Source: Scleroderma bovista
Taxonomy: Eukaryota; Basidiomycota; Agaricomycetes; Boletales; Sclerodermataceae
Reading direction: 5' to 3'
Length of the DNA stretch: 64,000 bases
Assembly (NCBI GenBank): GCA_037178675.1
Contig: JAYMGJ010000324.1
Location: forward strand, 1 to 64,000
Each line of letters opens with the position of its first letter. Within the stretch, counting starts at the first letter, position 1. The translations under genes and the position numbers were made by a program. The notes under the pieces were generated by a model. It had not been told where the DNA came from and ran no database searches. It worked only from the letters and a program-made list of their open reading frames with translations. Below are positions 20,444 through 31,416 of the stretch, one piece after another.

Positions 20444-22931
20444 GGTGGAATGGAGAAAATTTTCCTTGGCAACCAGGTTGCATTTCCGTCTCGTGAGAAC
20501 GGCCTCAAAATCAAACCATCCTAAATGCAGTAAGCCTTTATTCGCATCAAAGTCTAAATCCGATTTGGATTTGGATTTGCTTCTGATGAGAAAGCATCAA
20601 ACTCTAACTCTGATTTGGTTACGCGGTCAATCAGGCACAAAGCTTGAAGCCCGCACAAGCCGCTACGGTATTACATACGCAGATACGACCGCGCAGTGCG
20701 ATAGCAATATAGACTACATCCTAAGACCATTGTACGACGAAACTATTCGCGATGCTAGCGGGGGGACTTCGCAGAGAAAGTATTGGCTATTGGAGATATA
20801 TATATACCGCTACAAGCAAACGCTTGCGCTAAGATGCGTTTCCCTGGGGCCGTAGGAATGTAATGTATTGGGCTAACCACTGTACTATATAGCGAATATT
20901 TGCGGGACAACTACGTAAGGTATCTTGTTGGAGTATCTTGTTGGGTATCCGCATTGGGGTGCTTCGATGATTTGCGATAGACTGGTGGGTTCAATGGTGA
21001 CGGACGTATCTCAGCGTAAGTCCTATAAATGAGGCGTTGTTGAATAGGAGGTACTTCGGGCGCGCAGGGTTGTTTCTTTTTGAGCCGTTGTTGGTGTTGA
21101 GGCGAGGAGATTAGTTGATATTCGTCCGTACTTACGGAACTCGGAGCAAGTGATACAGCCATCAAATATTGATGATAGCGCAGGCTGCAAAAGGTATCGC
21201 TACCTCTCCGATAATCCAGGCGACAGACCGTGACAACCCTCATTGGGTACTGTTGCTCACCGGGACTCTCCCCTATCTTCTAACTCAGCGCAAGCTCTTA
21301 GTCAAATCACACGATCACGTGACCTGGAATGGCCTGACAAATTGATATTGCGACACCCAAGTCTAGAGCTCAAATTTCCGAGTGAAGTACTACTAAATAG
21401 GTAGTCTAAACACAATGCTCTACCAAAATAAAGTGGGAGTCAGGTTGTCAAGAGGGGGCCCTCCACTTGGCAAACTGGCTCCCAAGGAGAAATCTACTAG
21501 TATCGAAAGCAGCCGAATACGCTAATTGGCAAATGTACGTGGCGGTATATCAATCAGCAGACGTATATTAGCATAGAACAAACCCTAACCTTGATACTAG
21601 GCCCGGAACTCCTAGGCAAAGGGTCCGTGCGGCAGTGTGAATGCTGAGGGATTGGTGAGTCGAATGCAAAGTTTCATACGGGTGATTTACTTACTCAGGG
21701 TACGCGCAGGAAATACTTGTAAGGTAGAGACGGGGGCAAATGGCTAGCGACCTGCAGGATGCGGAGACAGAGTGTGATTAGTATTTGCAAACAAAAAGAG
21801 AGCGCCTTACCCGCCGTCCTTGGGATACGCTGACAGACAATCGTCAGTATTTGTAAATAAAGAAAGAAAAGGTTCCTTACCTGCAAAAGCAGGATGGCGA
21901 GGAATGCGAGCGCACTCGCAGATCACTGCTGCTAATAAGAAGCCCCCCAGAACCAAACGTGGAAAGCGACGGGAGTGCAAGCGCACTCACAGGTCGCTAC
22001 CGCTAACGCGAATCCCCCTGAACCAACCGCAGACGGCGACAGGAGTGCAAACGCACCCACAGATCACTGCCGCTAACGTGAAGCCCCCTGAACCAATCGC
22101 GGACAGCGACAGGAGTGCAAACGCACCCACAGATCGCTACCGCTAACGTGAAATCCCCCTGAACCAATCGCGGACGGCGACAGGAGTGCAAACGCACCCA
22201 CAGATCACTGCCGCTAACGTGAAGCCCCCTGAACCAATCGCGGACAGCGACAGGAGTGCAAACGCACCCACAGATCGCTACCGCTAACGTGAAATCCCCC
22301 TGAACCAATCGCGGACGGCGACAGGAGTGCAAACGCACCCACAGATCGCTGCCGCGAACATGAAGCCCCCTGAACCAAACGTGGACAATGACGGGAGTGC
22401 AAGCGCACTCACAGATCACTGTCACTCGCGTGAAGCCCCAAAACAAAAAATATCTGGAGTTGAAAACGTCAGCTCAAGGTAAAGTTAGCGCATACATACG
22501 ACTGTAAGATCAGAGACGTCCACCGATGGCAAATCCAACTGGTTGTATCTTAAGGAGGTGGCTGATAGGGCGTGTTCGGGAGATATAGCCCGTAAGCCCT
22601 ACATGAAACGTCAGCACAAATACGCGTTGGATAAAGCTGACCTTCGTACCACCCGCGATCTTTTTCATTAGACAGCCTGCAGTGCTGTCTAATAAAAAAG
22701 AAACAGCGGGAGCTGGCGTGAATCGTCCGTTAGCTAGCTAAACGATCCGTTGTTGAAATGAACGCGCGTTGTCATTGAGCTGTGAGTAGATTAGTCGTAC
22801 GAACTGTTCTGAAAACGGTCGAACGTATCGATAAATGATGAGACTAGCGGCTGAATGCGAAAGGTTGAGGTGGGCGAGAAATCGAGAAGATGGCGGTTAA
22901 AAGAAAAGTCGGAGCGTGGAAAAGGAACGCT
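20444..22931. promoter_or_regulatory. Long divergent intergenic region of element A
   Basis: About 2.5 kb separates the TET/JBP gene (leftward) from the H3-tail gene (rightward). It holds the 70/71-bp repeat array at 21,900-22,440 and otherwise no gene I can support; a plus frame at 20,442-20,855 has no recognisable content. CpG density rises sharply relative to the KDZ/TET half. Confidence 0.4.
21900..22440 (+). repeat. 70/71-bp alternating tandem array
   Basis: Seven to eight units share GACAGGAGTGCAAACGCACC, with unit starts near 21,971, 22,041, 22,111, 22,182, 22,252, 22,323 and 22,393. Successive units alternate ATCACTGCCGC with ATCGCTACCGC and AAGCCCCCTG with AAATCCCCCTG, so the true period is a 141-bp dimer. 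The unit contains a short dyad (GTGCAAACGCAC). It stands between divergent genes. Confidence 0.9.
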
Positions 22932-22937
22932 TATAAA
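22932..22937 (+). promoter_or_regulatory. Candidate TATA box for the H3-tail gene
   Basis: TATAAA lies 160 bp upstream of the ATG at 23,098; an inverted CCAAT (ATTGG) follows at about 22,975. Position is plausible for a fungal promoter but untested. Confidence 0.35.
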
Positions 22938-23097
22938 CGCGGAATATTTGGTCATGTTTATGTGATTGGTCGTTGGGGAGCTTGCGAAAATCAACAAGGT
23001 CGAATTTGCGCCTGTTTGGTTTTCACGTGATCGATTTCGGGTCTGTTCTACTTTTGCGACCCGCAGTCCTGTCGTACTTACTTGTTATCTCCTCCCC

Positions 23098-24731
23098 ATG
23101 GCTCGCACGAAGCAAACAGCCAAGAAGAGCTCAGGTGGCAAGGCCCCGCGTGCTGAGATCACATCGCCTCGCCGCCAAATATGTGCGCAGCAAGCAAAGG
23201 CTCAGCAAATCAAGGAGTCGATTAAGAACTCGGCCCGTGGCAAAGCCCCAACCATCGTTATCCCTCCAATGAAACGGGCTCCCGCTACAACCCTACAACT
23301 TTCAGGACCAATGGTAATAGATTATGCTACATTTGACGCGCGTCTAACGTATATTAGTTTTGTTTCCTATGCCAGGACGGCGGATTCCTGTACAAGTGCA
23401 ACGACTGCCCTCGCGCTATGTGTACAAGATGTATACGGGTCCCAGAAACACACCGGCAGGTGGTAAACGAAGATTCTGTCCACTTCCGGTGCGTATCGTG
23501 TCATTTGCTGGTCGGTCAACGTGCCAAGCAATACGGACCATATATTGTGAGTATGAGTTTTCCCCCAACCTTCGAGGACATTGACCGGTATCAAACTCCG
23601 CAGGGATTTACGAGGAGCGGACATCAGATCCTGCCGGACTTTCTACAGGTATCGGGAAGGTTCGAATTAGCGACCTGCGGACGCATTCTCGCTCCCCGGA
23701 CGCTCTTCATCCACTTCTACTTGGCGTCGATCGTATCTACGTTCCATGCAGGAATAATCCATCAAAGCATGGCGGACTACTTTCCCAACGGCGGTCTGGA
23801 CGTCATCGACATACCGTTCGAGTTTGGTACAGCGGAAGCGACGGCGGAGTACGCTCTCCGTGCCGAAAGGTTGATGCAGGAACTCAAAACGGAGTATAAT
23901 CGCGTTGTCTTGATTCTCACTGACCATAGTGACGAGGACACCGGGGATTTATTCATCGGTCCGGATGAATCAGGCGTTGTAACTGCTGCTCCTGTTGATA
24001 GCGTGAGTGATTAAACGTATATATTTTTCCTTCGTTGACGCTGACTTACGTACAGTTCCTTCGTGAACTCCTTACACCATTCCAGCAGGTCGTCCGCGGA
24101 AGTATGATGTATATCGCTGCCTGCGGTTCCGTTGTGAACAACGAGGAGAGCTTTAATAGGATGCGCAGCACCCTAACCGAGTAAGTATTTTCGGTCGTCC
24201 GATATCCTCCTAGCCTACCCTATTTATTCCAGATTTCACGTATCTAACGCTCTGGCATTTGATGCCCCCCGTCTACAAACCGTCAATATCGCGGAAGCGT
24301 TGATGCGAGTCACCAAGTCGGTCGTGATTCATGGCTTCGACTTTACCCATGCTCTGGAGCATGTTCTGAAGGAGTCCGCGCACCTTGGAATGCACACTGG
24401 CGTTGTGCATTTCTCTTTAGGTGATCAGGGAGACGCGAACGTTTTGGAAGTCGTCAAATATGTTTGGGCGCATCGCGACTACCAGCCTTGGGGCGTGGAG
24501 CTGCCAATGCAGTGTCCCCAGTGTGGAGCAGTTCAGAAATGGGCATCTGTGCAAACCCGGGATGGTGGGTATATGTACGAGTGTGTGTATCCGAGATGTG
24601 GGTATGACGGCAACGCCAGGCGGGCCTGGCCGCATACGATGACTGTGGAACGTCCCAAGGGGGCTACTTTGCTCAAATCGAACGGTGGCCAAGGTGGATG
24701 GATGAGGGCTAGCGTGTGCGAACTTCCTTAG
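23098..24731 (+). CDS. Histone H3-tail-like protein with PHD-like finger
   Basis: Five exons (23,098-23,313; 23,376-23,546; 23,604-24,002; 24,056-24,180; 24,233-24,731) join in frame through GT-AG introns of 52-62 bp into a 469-residue product with no stops. After the initiator Met, residues 1-17 match the canonical H3 tail at 15 of 17 positions (Arg8 to Lys, Thr11 to Ser), keeping the Lys4, Lys9, Ser10 and Lys14 equivalents. A second partial echo (KNSARGKAP) follows. No histone fold exists. Residues about 73-115 form a PHD-like zinc finger: GGFLYKCNDC, CTRC, FRCVSC. The C-terminal 340 residues contain DHSDEDTGD (His237) and MMYIAACGS (Cys285), then a CPQC...CVYPRC zinc pair. The His/Cys arrangement recalls clan CD (caspase-like) peptidases; that is a weak inference. 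Codon and CpG use differ from the KDZ/TET half. Context: cargo of element A. Confidence 0.8.
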
Positions 24732-25127
24732 TTACTCAAGCTTGGTTACTTAGTTTTCACTTAATCTACAAACGTGGTGCCAGGTGTGATTATCGAATGA
24801 CGAGTTTACGGTTCCCGAACAGATTAGACCGTACGTAACTTTGATACTGGCCGGTCTCGGAGCCATCCGATGCTGTCGCGCGATAGCTGAAACTTGGCTG
24901 GATTTAGTTGCTTTATCTGTATACGTTGTGCGAGCGAGCTTGATAACTAGATCGATTCTATGATTCCCTAACGGATTTGACCATATGTAACTTCGATACT
25001 GGCAGACAGTTGTAAATACTAGGTGAGCCAATCGCAAAATCGGAGCTACTTGATGCTATCACGTGATGGTTCAAATTTGATTCAGGGTTTGTCTCTCGTC
25101 GTTGATTTTCGATCATACTCTTCTCAA
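24732..25127. promoter_or_regulatory. Intergenic with a duplicated block
   Basis: Between the H3-tail gene and the next gene, two diverged copies of a roughly 150-bp block (starting near 24,810 and 24,960) share GTAACTT, GATACTGGC, GGAGC and a GATGCT phrase. This is probably the promoter of the following gene. Confidence 0.4.
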
Positions 25128-28027
25128 ATGGCCTGCTGGACTGTCGTGTTTGCAAAGATCCTCGCGGATCATCGAGCTCAGTATATCGCCCAACGGGGCG
25201 ACGCCAAGGCTCGGTCGCAGATCCTGCGCGATTGTCGGGATCAAATCTTGAAAACTCCCCAGGCCAATCACCTTATGCTGCCAGACAGCATTCGCGCAGT
25301 GAGTAACTAAAAATATTAAATCCACTGGCTAGTTTATTACTTACTCGGCTTCCAGGGGATCAGGAAGGAATTCATCAAACGTCTTTCTGATTCGGATCGC
25401 GAAGATGAAGAGGCCGCCATGGAAGCTTTGGAGACGAGGAACAATCGCACCAGGATTTCTGCCGAGGAGCGTGAGGCAGCCGCTCGGCCCCAGAAAGCTG
25501 GCGAATACAAGAGAGAATGGGATGCCTTCAGAGCGGCTGGTCGACTTTTCAAGGACGAACTGGACGCTCTCGACAAGTCTTCCAGGGACCAGAAGGATAA
25601 GTCCACTTTCGGGAAGAGGACCAAAACTGCCCATGAATGGTTTGATGGGCTGTCGAAGGAGAAGAAGAGGGAAGCTGAGAAAGTTGCCGTCAAGTGGAAT
25701 CAGGAGGGGGCACCAAAGCAGCAACAGGTGGTGTGAGCGTTTTTTCATTCATCCAGTCTTCATTTTCACGCATCTATATTCTAGCTATCGCAAAAAGAAC
25801 CTCAAAAAAGTGACAAACGAATTCTTGGGAGTGCTTAGACGTACGATGGGGGTCCACGCCGTCATGTTGGCGGGTTACGAGAAACATGCGGGCATGGCGA
25901 CCTCTATGTACGTTGATTTCGGTTTACTTACAAGATAACCTTCGCACTCATCGCCTGTAGCTTCGAAACGGATCCCCCCGAATCTCAGTCAAAGGCGTTC
26001 TCGACCCATTCGAGCGAGGCCAAGAAATGGGCGACGGAAGGCGCCGATCTTATTGCAGAATATCTGTTGCATCGTGGTACGTCATATTAGGTCCAAATGC
26101 TTCTCTACTCATACAACTTAAACAGAATCTGATGAGAGCGGGGGGTCGTCCGAGGAGGACGACGATGAAACAATTCCTGAAGTCCTGGTGGATCGATCGG
26201 GTAATCCGAGGCTTCCAAGTCGACTCGGCTTGAAGCTGAAATCGCAGCAGCTTTTGGTGAGGGAGATATTCAAGAAGGCATATGGTAAGGTCTCCCTGAT
26301 TAACGCGTGCTCGCTCCGATTGATTGATACCAATTACCCAGCGAAATTCACCAGATCTTCCAGGGCCTTGGTGCCTTGGTTGCTACTAACCAAGAATCCA
26401 GAAGAGTACATCGACGACTCCTGCTACCCCGACGGCTTTCTTATCCGCGACCCTTCCAAACTCACAAAATCGAACGTCGACAAACTCTGGCGCCACTGGG
26501 AACAGAGAGAAAAGGATAACGAGGTGGTGCTGCGTTTCATTGGTGCTAAACCCGATGATATGCCGGCCCCGTCCAACGAAAAGCCCAAGCGCCGAGTACG
26601 CAAGAGAGCATATGTCGAGATTGATCGCGATTCCTCGGACTATGGTGATGACGACGATGACTACGGCGGAAACAAGAGCGAAGATGAAGATGAAGATGAC
26701 GAGGGCAGTGACGACGGCGACAACGGAACTCGTCGTAGTCCTAGGCGTCCTGGCGGTAGTTCGACTGCTACGAAACGCAACGCTGGTCCTCCGAGCGGAT
26801 CCACCGCTCAAAAGTCCTCGCATGCGAAAGGTACAGTTGGGTCTTCGAGCGGCAGTAAGGCTCAACCTCTGCCAAGGCTTGTCAAGAAGCCTTCCGCCGT
26901 TGAACCTTCGAGCCCAGCCGCTCATAAAGACGATCGCGGCACGTTCCTTCGCGGTCTCTCGACTGATCCCCGATATGTTGCAATGTTGGAGAAGATGTAT
27001 CTCCTTCCACCTTTTGTATGAATTATTGGCATTGGTCTGTTGTGTTCTTTACTAACACCAACCGCAGGAACCGTCTGAGGAGCCACGACCATCGCTTCCG
27101 CGATGGGCCAGCTGGTCCTGGCAGCAAACATATCTGCCCGAGGACATTCACAAGTCGGAAGATTCTTTCCAGGCGGCGCTTACAGAGCTGAAAAGCTATC
27201 CGTGGAAATCACGCAACTACGGCACCGCGGTAGTCTTGGGACTGGGCCTTCTGATTCGCGACTGCTGGAGTGCCCAGGAGATGGAGCAACCCGAAGATGG
27301 GGAGCAAAGAGCGGCCCCCGAGTTTTTATATTCGTCATTGCTTGGAGTCCGGCAGGTGGAAAGAGTGTTTGCGGAGGTGGATGGCATTTGTTCACGGCTA
27401 GATCAGGTGATACTGGCTGAACCAGCTGTAGGTGGAGAAAGTGTGGATGAGGAGGCAAGAAAGAGGAAGGAAGAGGAGGAAATGAGACATGCCCAGGTGG
27501 AAAAGAGGAGACAAGAGGAGGAGCAAACACGACAGGATGAGGAGAGACAAAGACGTGAGGAAGAACAGAGGCAGGAGGAGGAAAAGAGACAGGAGGAAGA
27601 GCGACAGGAGGAAGAGCGACGGAGGCAGGAGGAAGAGGAAGAGCGACGGAGGCAGGAGGAAGAGGAAGAGCGACGGAGGCAGGAGGAAGAGGAAGAGCGA
27701 CGGAGGCAGGAGGAAGAACGAGAGAGGCAGGAGGAACAGGAGAAGAAACGAAAGGACGAAGAGGAAAAACGGGAAGCTACGAAGACGGTGGATGAAGGCT
27801 CCAAGCAAGGGGAGGCCGAAACGGCGAAGGAGAAAAAAAAGGGGAAAAAAAGAAAGGCGCGTGAACTGTCTTCCGTCCCATCCACCTCCAACAGTAGCGA
27901 GCGCGATGAACTGGAATCAGAGGGCCGGCCTGGACCGTCAAAGCGAAAGAAGACAGCTGTGTCAAAGAAGACCAGGTCCTCCAACCGCGTCCGTAAGGTT
28001 GCGAGGAAACTCCGCGGCTCGTTGTAG
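25128..28027 (+). CDS. KDZ-element accessory protein 1 (element A)
   Basis: Function unknown. Exons start MACWTVVFAKILADHRAQYI; the second (25,356 on) reads KTAHEWFDGLSKEKKREAEK, then KKNLKKVTNEFLGVLRRTMG, an acidic Ser/Asp segment, a domain reading RALVPWLLLTKNPEEYIDD, an acidic-basic linker, the exon reading PRWASWSWQQTYLPEDIHKS, a long Glu/Arg/Gln coiled coil built on about 27-bp repeats near 27,610-27,720, and a basic tail ending VRKVARKLRGSL. The blocks WFDGL...AEKVAVKWN, then VTNEFLGVLRRTMGVHAVML, then VPW-x-x-YI recur in the same order in the element B gene at 44,249, which supports a conserved element-borne family. The basic tail suggests nuclear or DNA-associated work. Intron joins were placed by eye. 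Confidence 0.65.
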
Positions 28028-28299
28028 GTCATCTTTCCATTCTCGCCAGCCTTGTTTTGTGTTCGACTTCACTGGACTATTTACGCACATCGCCATCTTT
28101 ACTTGTAGTTGTACATTGTCAACTACCAATATACTGTATACGGACTACGATCATTACTTGTATGTTACATTTCAACATTGGACGGATTAGTGTGTAGGAT
28201 TCCTGATGACATTTGTCCAAAGGTATGGCCCACACTTCATTCATACAAAAGGTCCCAGCACTGGTCCCATAGCTTGCTTGTTGCGGGATGGGCTGTACT

Positions 28300-30491
28300 A
28301 CATAGCCCGGCTGATCTACAGGTACCATTGTTGCACAGCAAAGCCAGTCCTATGTGTTGGGATAGAACAGGCTGTACTCCATTTGCAATGAGTCACACCT
28401 GCGGCCGATCCAATAAGAGGATGGGGCGGCCAGGACCACATCCGCAATGAATCCCAGTCACGCACACCCCGGCCGGTCCCCAACCTACTAATCACTGATG
28501 TGGATTCGCCCGGCCGATACTATGTACCTGGAGTATGTTACATCCGGGCGGCCTGCGGCATATTTACAATACGCCTTCCACCGGCCGGTCCATGAGCTAC
28601 GATACTCTCAGAATTGTAAAGCCAGGCGGCCCATAGCATATCTGCAATCATTCGTCATGCCGGCCGGTCCTACATTTACATAGACAAAAACTTTTGAAGA
28701 TTTTTTGCCCAAGCGGCCTACATTATATATGCAATAGCGCGTGGGCCGGCCGATAGCATACCTACAGGACTGTCAAATATATGAAGTCAGGCGGCCTGTA
28801 ACATCTTTACCATGTTCCTCATGCCGGCCGCTCCAGCCTCTGCATGACCAACAATCAATTCACTCCTGCCGGCCCTTGCCATGATTGCTGCACCTTCCAC
28901 TGCCGGCCGGGCCAACATCCAGATTGGTTGGAAGATCTTTTGCCCAAGCGGCCTACATTAGGTATGCAATATCACTTGCGCCCGGCCGATACCATACCTA
29001 CATGACTCTCAAACATGTGAAGTAAGGCGGCCTGTAACATCTTTACAATGTCCCTCAGGCCGGCCGCCCCTCTACCCCTACATGACCATCAGTCAATTCA
29101 CCCTTCCCGGCCCTTACCATGATTGCAGCACTTTCTACCTCCGGCCGGGCCCCCATCCACGTCGGTTGGAAGATCTTGGGCTGAAGCGGCCTACATTATA
29201 TATGCGATAGCACCTGGGCCCGGCCGACACCCTACCTACATGACTCTCAAAATTGTGAAGTCAGGCGGCCTGTACCGTCGTTACAATGTCCCTCAAGCCG
29301 GCCGGCCATACATCTACATGACCAACATTCAATTCACCCTCCCCGGCCCTTACCATGGGTGCGGCATATTCCACTACCGGCCGGGCCACCATTCACGTTG
29401 GTTGGAAGATTGTGCGCCGAAGCGGCGTACATCATATATGCAATAGCACCTGGGCCCGGCCGATACCATACCTACATGGCTCTCAAAATTGTGAATTCAG
29501 GCGGCCGGTAACGTCTTTACAATATTCCTCCTACTGGCCGGCCCTACACTTACATGGCCCAAAATCAATTCATTCTCACCGGCCTTTACGAGGATTACAG
29601 CAGTTTCCTCCTCCGGCCGGTCCCATAACCACATTTGTTGTAAAGATTTCTGCCTATGCGGCCTACGTATGCAATAGCACGTGGGCCGGCCGATACCATA
29701 TCTCCATTACTCTCAACATTGGGAAGCCAGGCCTGTACCATATTTACACTTCTCCATATCCGCGGCCGGTACCTTAACTATGTTACCTGGTAGATTTTCA
29801 CACTGGCGGCCCCTACCATGTTTACAATATCTACCTCCTCCGGCCGATTCATCATCTCATATGTTGCAACATTCTTGCCTGAGGCGGCCTGTACCATATT
29901 GACCATGTGACTATCATTCGGCCGGACCAATAATCATATTCCCGTCAAGATTACACATAGACGGCCCTCCCAAGTTTACAATATCTACTTCCCCCGGCCC
30001 ATACCATACCCGCACGTGATGTCGTATCCGGCCGATCCAATAGCTACAATACCTATTGTACTTACCCCTCTCACGGCCTGTACCATCTCTACGTCCTTCC
30101 ACTTCCTCGGCCGGTGCGATGGCTACATCCGTCAGAGGTTTTGATTATGAGGCGGCCCTTCCCTTATTTACCATATTGATTCACTCGGCCGAACCCATAA
30201 TCACATTTCTCTCACATCCGACATTCAACCGGCCTGTACTACATATACAATGCATCAATATGTAGGCCGGTACCATACCTACGTCAGGTGTGATATCGCC
30301 AATCCAACCGGCCCTTACTCCATGTGCAGCTTTCTTAGGTCCACGGCCGACCCTCTATCTACAATCATCCATGCATTCAGTCTGTACCATATTTACAATA
30401 TCTTGCTCCATATTTTGATATGCAGGCCGCACCTGTATTTGCATAGTCTGATCTCGCCGGCCGTTGCTATGCTGCGTACGCCGGCCGGCAC
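28300..30491 (-). repeat. Element A right satellite, GGCCGG boxes
   Basis: Tandem CCGGCCGG- and GCGGCC-containing units. A higher-order repeat of about 236 bp is marked by AAGCGGCCTACATTA at 28,711, 28,946, 29,184 and a diverged copy at 29,420. Spacers are degenerate, boxes are kept. With the left satellite it forms inverted subterminal arrays. Confidence 0.9.
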
Positions 30492-30561
30492 CGGCTAGAC
30501 CCACCTTTGCAGGCATTTGTACACGTCCGATGACCCACTTTTACGAGGGTCCGTGACTGAA
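30492..30561 (-). repeat. Element A right terminal inverted repeat
   Basis: Reverse complement of the left end. It closes with GTGACTGAA, after which similarity to the left end stops. Confidence 0.9.
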
Positions 30562-30897
30562 TCACCTGGAAAAATCATTTCTTCTCTTTCTCCTTCGTTT
30601 CTCCATCAATTCTTCGGCTTCTTTGATCGTTCTGGTATGGGAGTTGGACTGCAGACGTGTGCATTCCTTTCTCATACCACAATTGACGTTATTCCTTCAG
30701 TTTCTTCTGCTTCTTGGTGGTTCTCGTGCGATAGATGACTGTCTGCATTGGCATTCATCTCTCGCATCAGGATAGTCGTCTTGTGCGATAGATGGCTACG
30801 ATGAGGGTCCGTCGTGCTTATCCTTCGCATAAGGATCATTCGATATAGGCGTTATCTTCCATGTTCACTGTACCAAACCTGTTTGGTGCGTGACACC
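30562..30897. other. Right flank of element A, unassigned
   Basis: No recognisable gene. It includes two copies of GTGCGATAGATG (near 30,728 and 30,785). It separates the element from the probable RecQ-like tail. Confidence 0.3.
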
Positions 30898-31392
30898 GGT
30901 TGACAAAGCGAATGCGGGAGTTTGGTACCAGCGAGCTTGTCCATTGGCGGGATAGCCTATGGGAATCCAGAACTACCGGGTCATCCATCTGGCTCTATGC
31001 AGAGTCAATTCTACCTGACAACATTATCAAATCCATTCTTGACATCATTTTCTCACTCACATCGGAAGAGGACATTGCAAGCATTGTAGAAGATACAATG
31101 CTTGAGGCTAGTCATATTGAAAGCCTCTATGCAGCGGTGCAGAAAATTTCTGATGCCATGAAGGACATCCGTTCTGAGGATTTGTCAACCAATGCACAGA
31201 AGCGGTGAGAGGAGCTGGGTAGACGTCGTGAGGCAGCAGTTAGCAGTGCACAACCTGCCAAGGAGGAAGGCATTCGCTGGATTGTGAACTTATGGTGCAT
31301 CCTCGGACCTTTCACAAGCATCCTGCTCATTTGGCGGGTTCCTAATAGTGGAAATAGTAGTATTAGATTAGCTCATGGACAGGGTACATGAC
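30898..31392 (+). pseudogene. Probable C-terminal piece of the RecQ-like helicase
   Basis: The plus frame reads LTKRMREFGTSELVHWRDSL and then ILPDNIIKSILDIIFSLTSE. In Agaricomycete RecQ-like proteins a similar segment follows the Cys cluster, so this fits as the missing tail of the pseudogene at 10,743-12,318, in the same orientation. A TGA at 31,206-31,208 (AQKR-stop-EELGRRREAA) interrupts it, and reading can be followed to a stop at 31,390. The match is from memory of family architecture and needs alignment. Confidence 0.45.
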
Positions 31393-31416
31393 CGAAGAGG
31401 CTACAACACAATGCCT

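Larger units (their letters stand above)
13862..30561. mobile_element. Element A: 16.7-kb KDZ-TET/JBP transposon
   Basis: Seventy-base inverted ends bracket the segment: 13,862-13,931 pairs with 30,492-30,561, with an inner 51-base block identical and the outer 19 bases matching at about 14 positions. The flanks TCACATAG (13,854-13,861) and TCACCTGG (30,562-30,569) agree at 6 of 8 bases, a candidate 8-bp target duplication, which is the length reported for Zisupton-class elements. Inside lie GGCCG-box satellites at both ends, a C2H2 zinc-finger gene, a KDZ transposase, a TET/JBP gene, a 70/71-bp repeat array, the H3-tail gene and a large accessory gene. The KDZ/TET left half is CpG-poor while the right half is CpG-rich. 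Confidence 0.8.

Noticed and set aside
21820..22446. Minus-strand 147-residue frame in the 70/71-bp array
   Set aside because: The 141-bp dimer equals 47 codons, so any open unit stays open; the peptide is a pure repeat.
23098..23313. An ordinary histone H3 gene
   Set aside because: Similarity stops after the first 17 residues; the histone fold is absent and a zinc finger and other domains follow in frame across introns.
27398..28032. Minus-strand Leu/Ser-rich frames opposite the accessory 1 gene of element A
   Set aside because: Antisense shadow of the Glu/Arg coiled-coil repeat.
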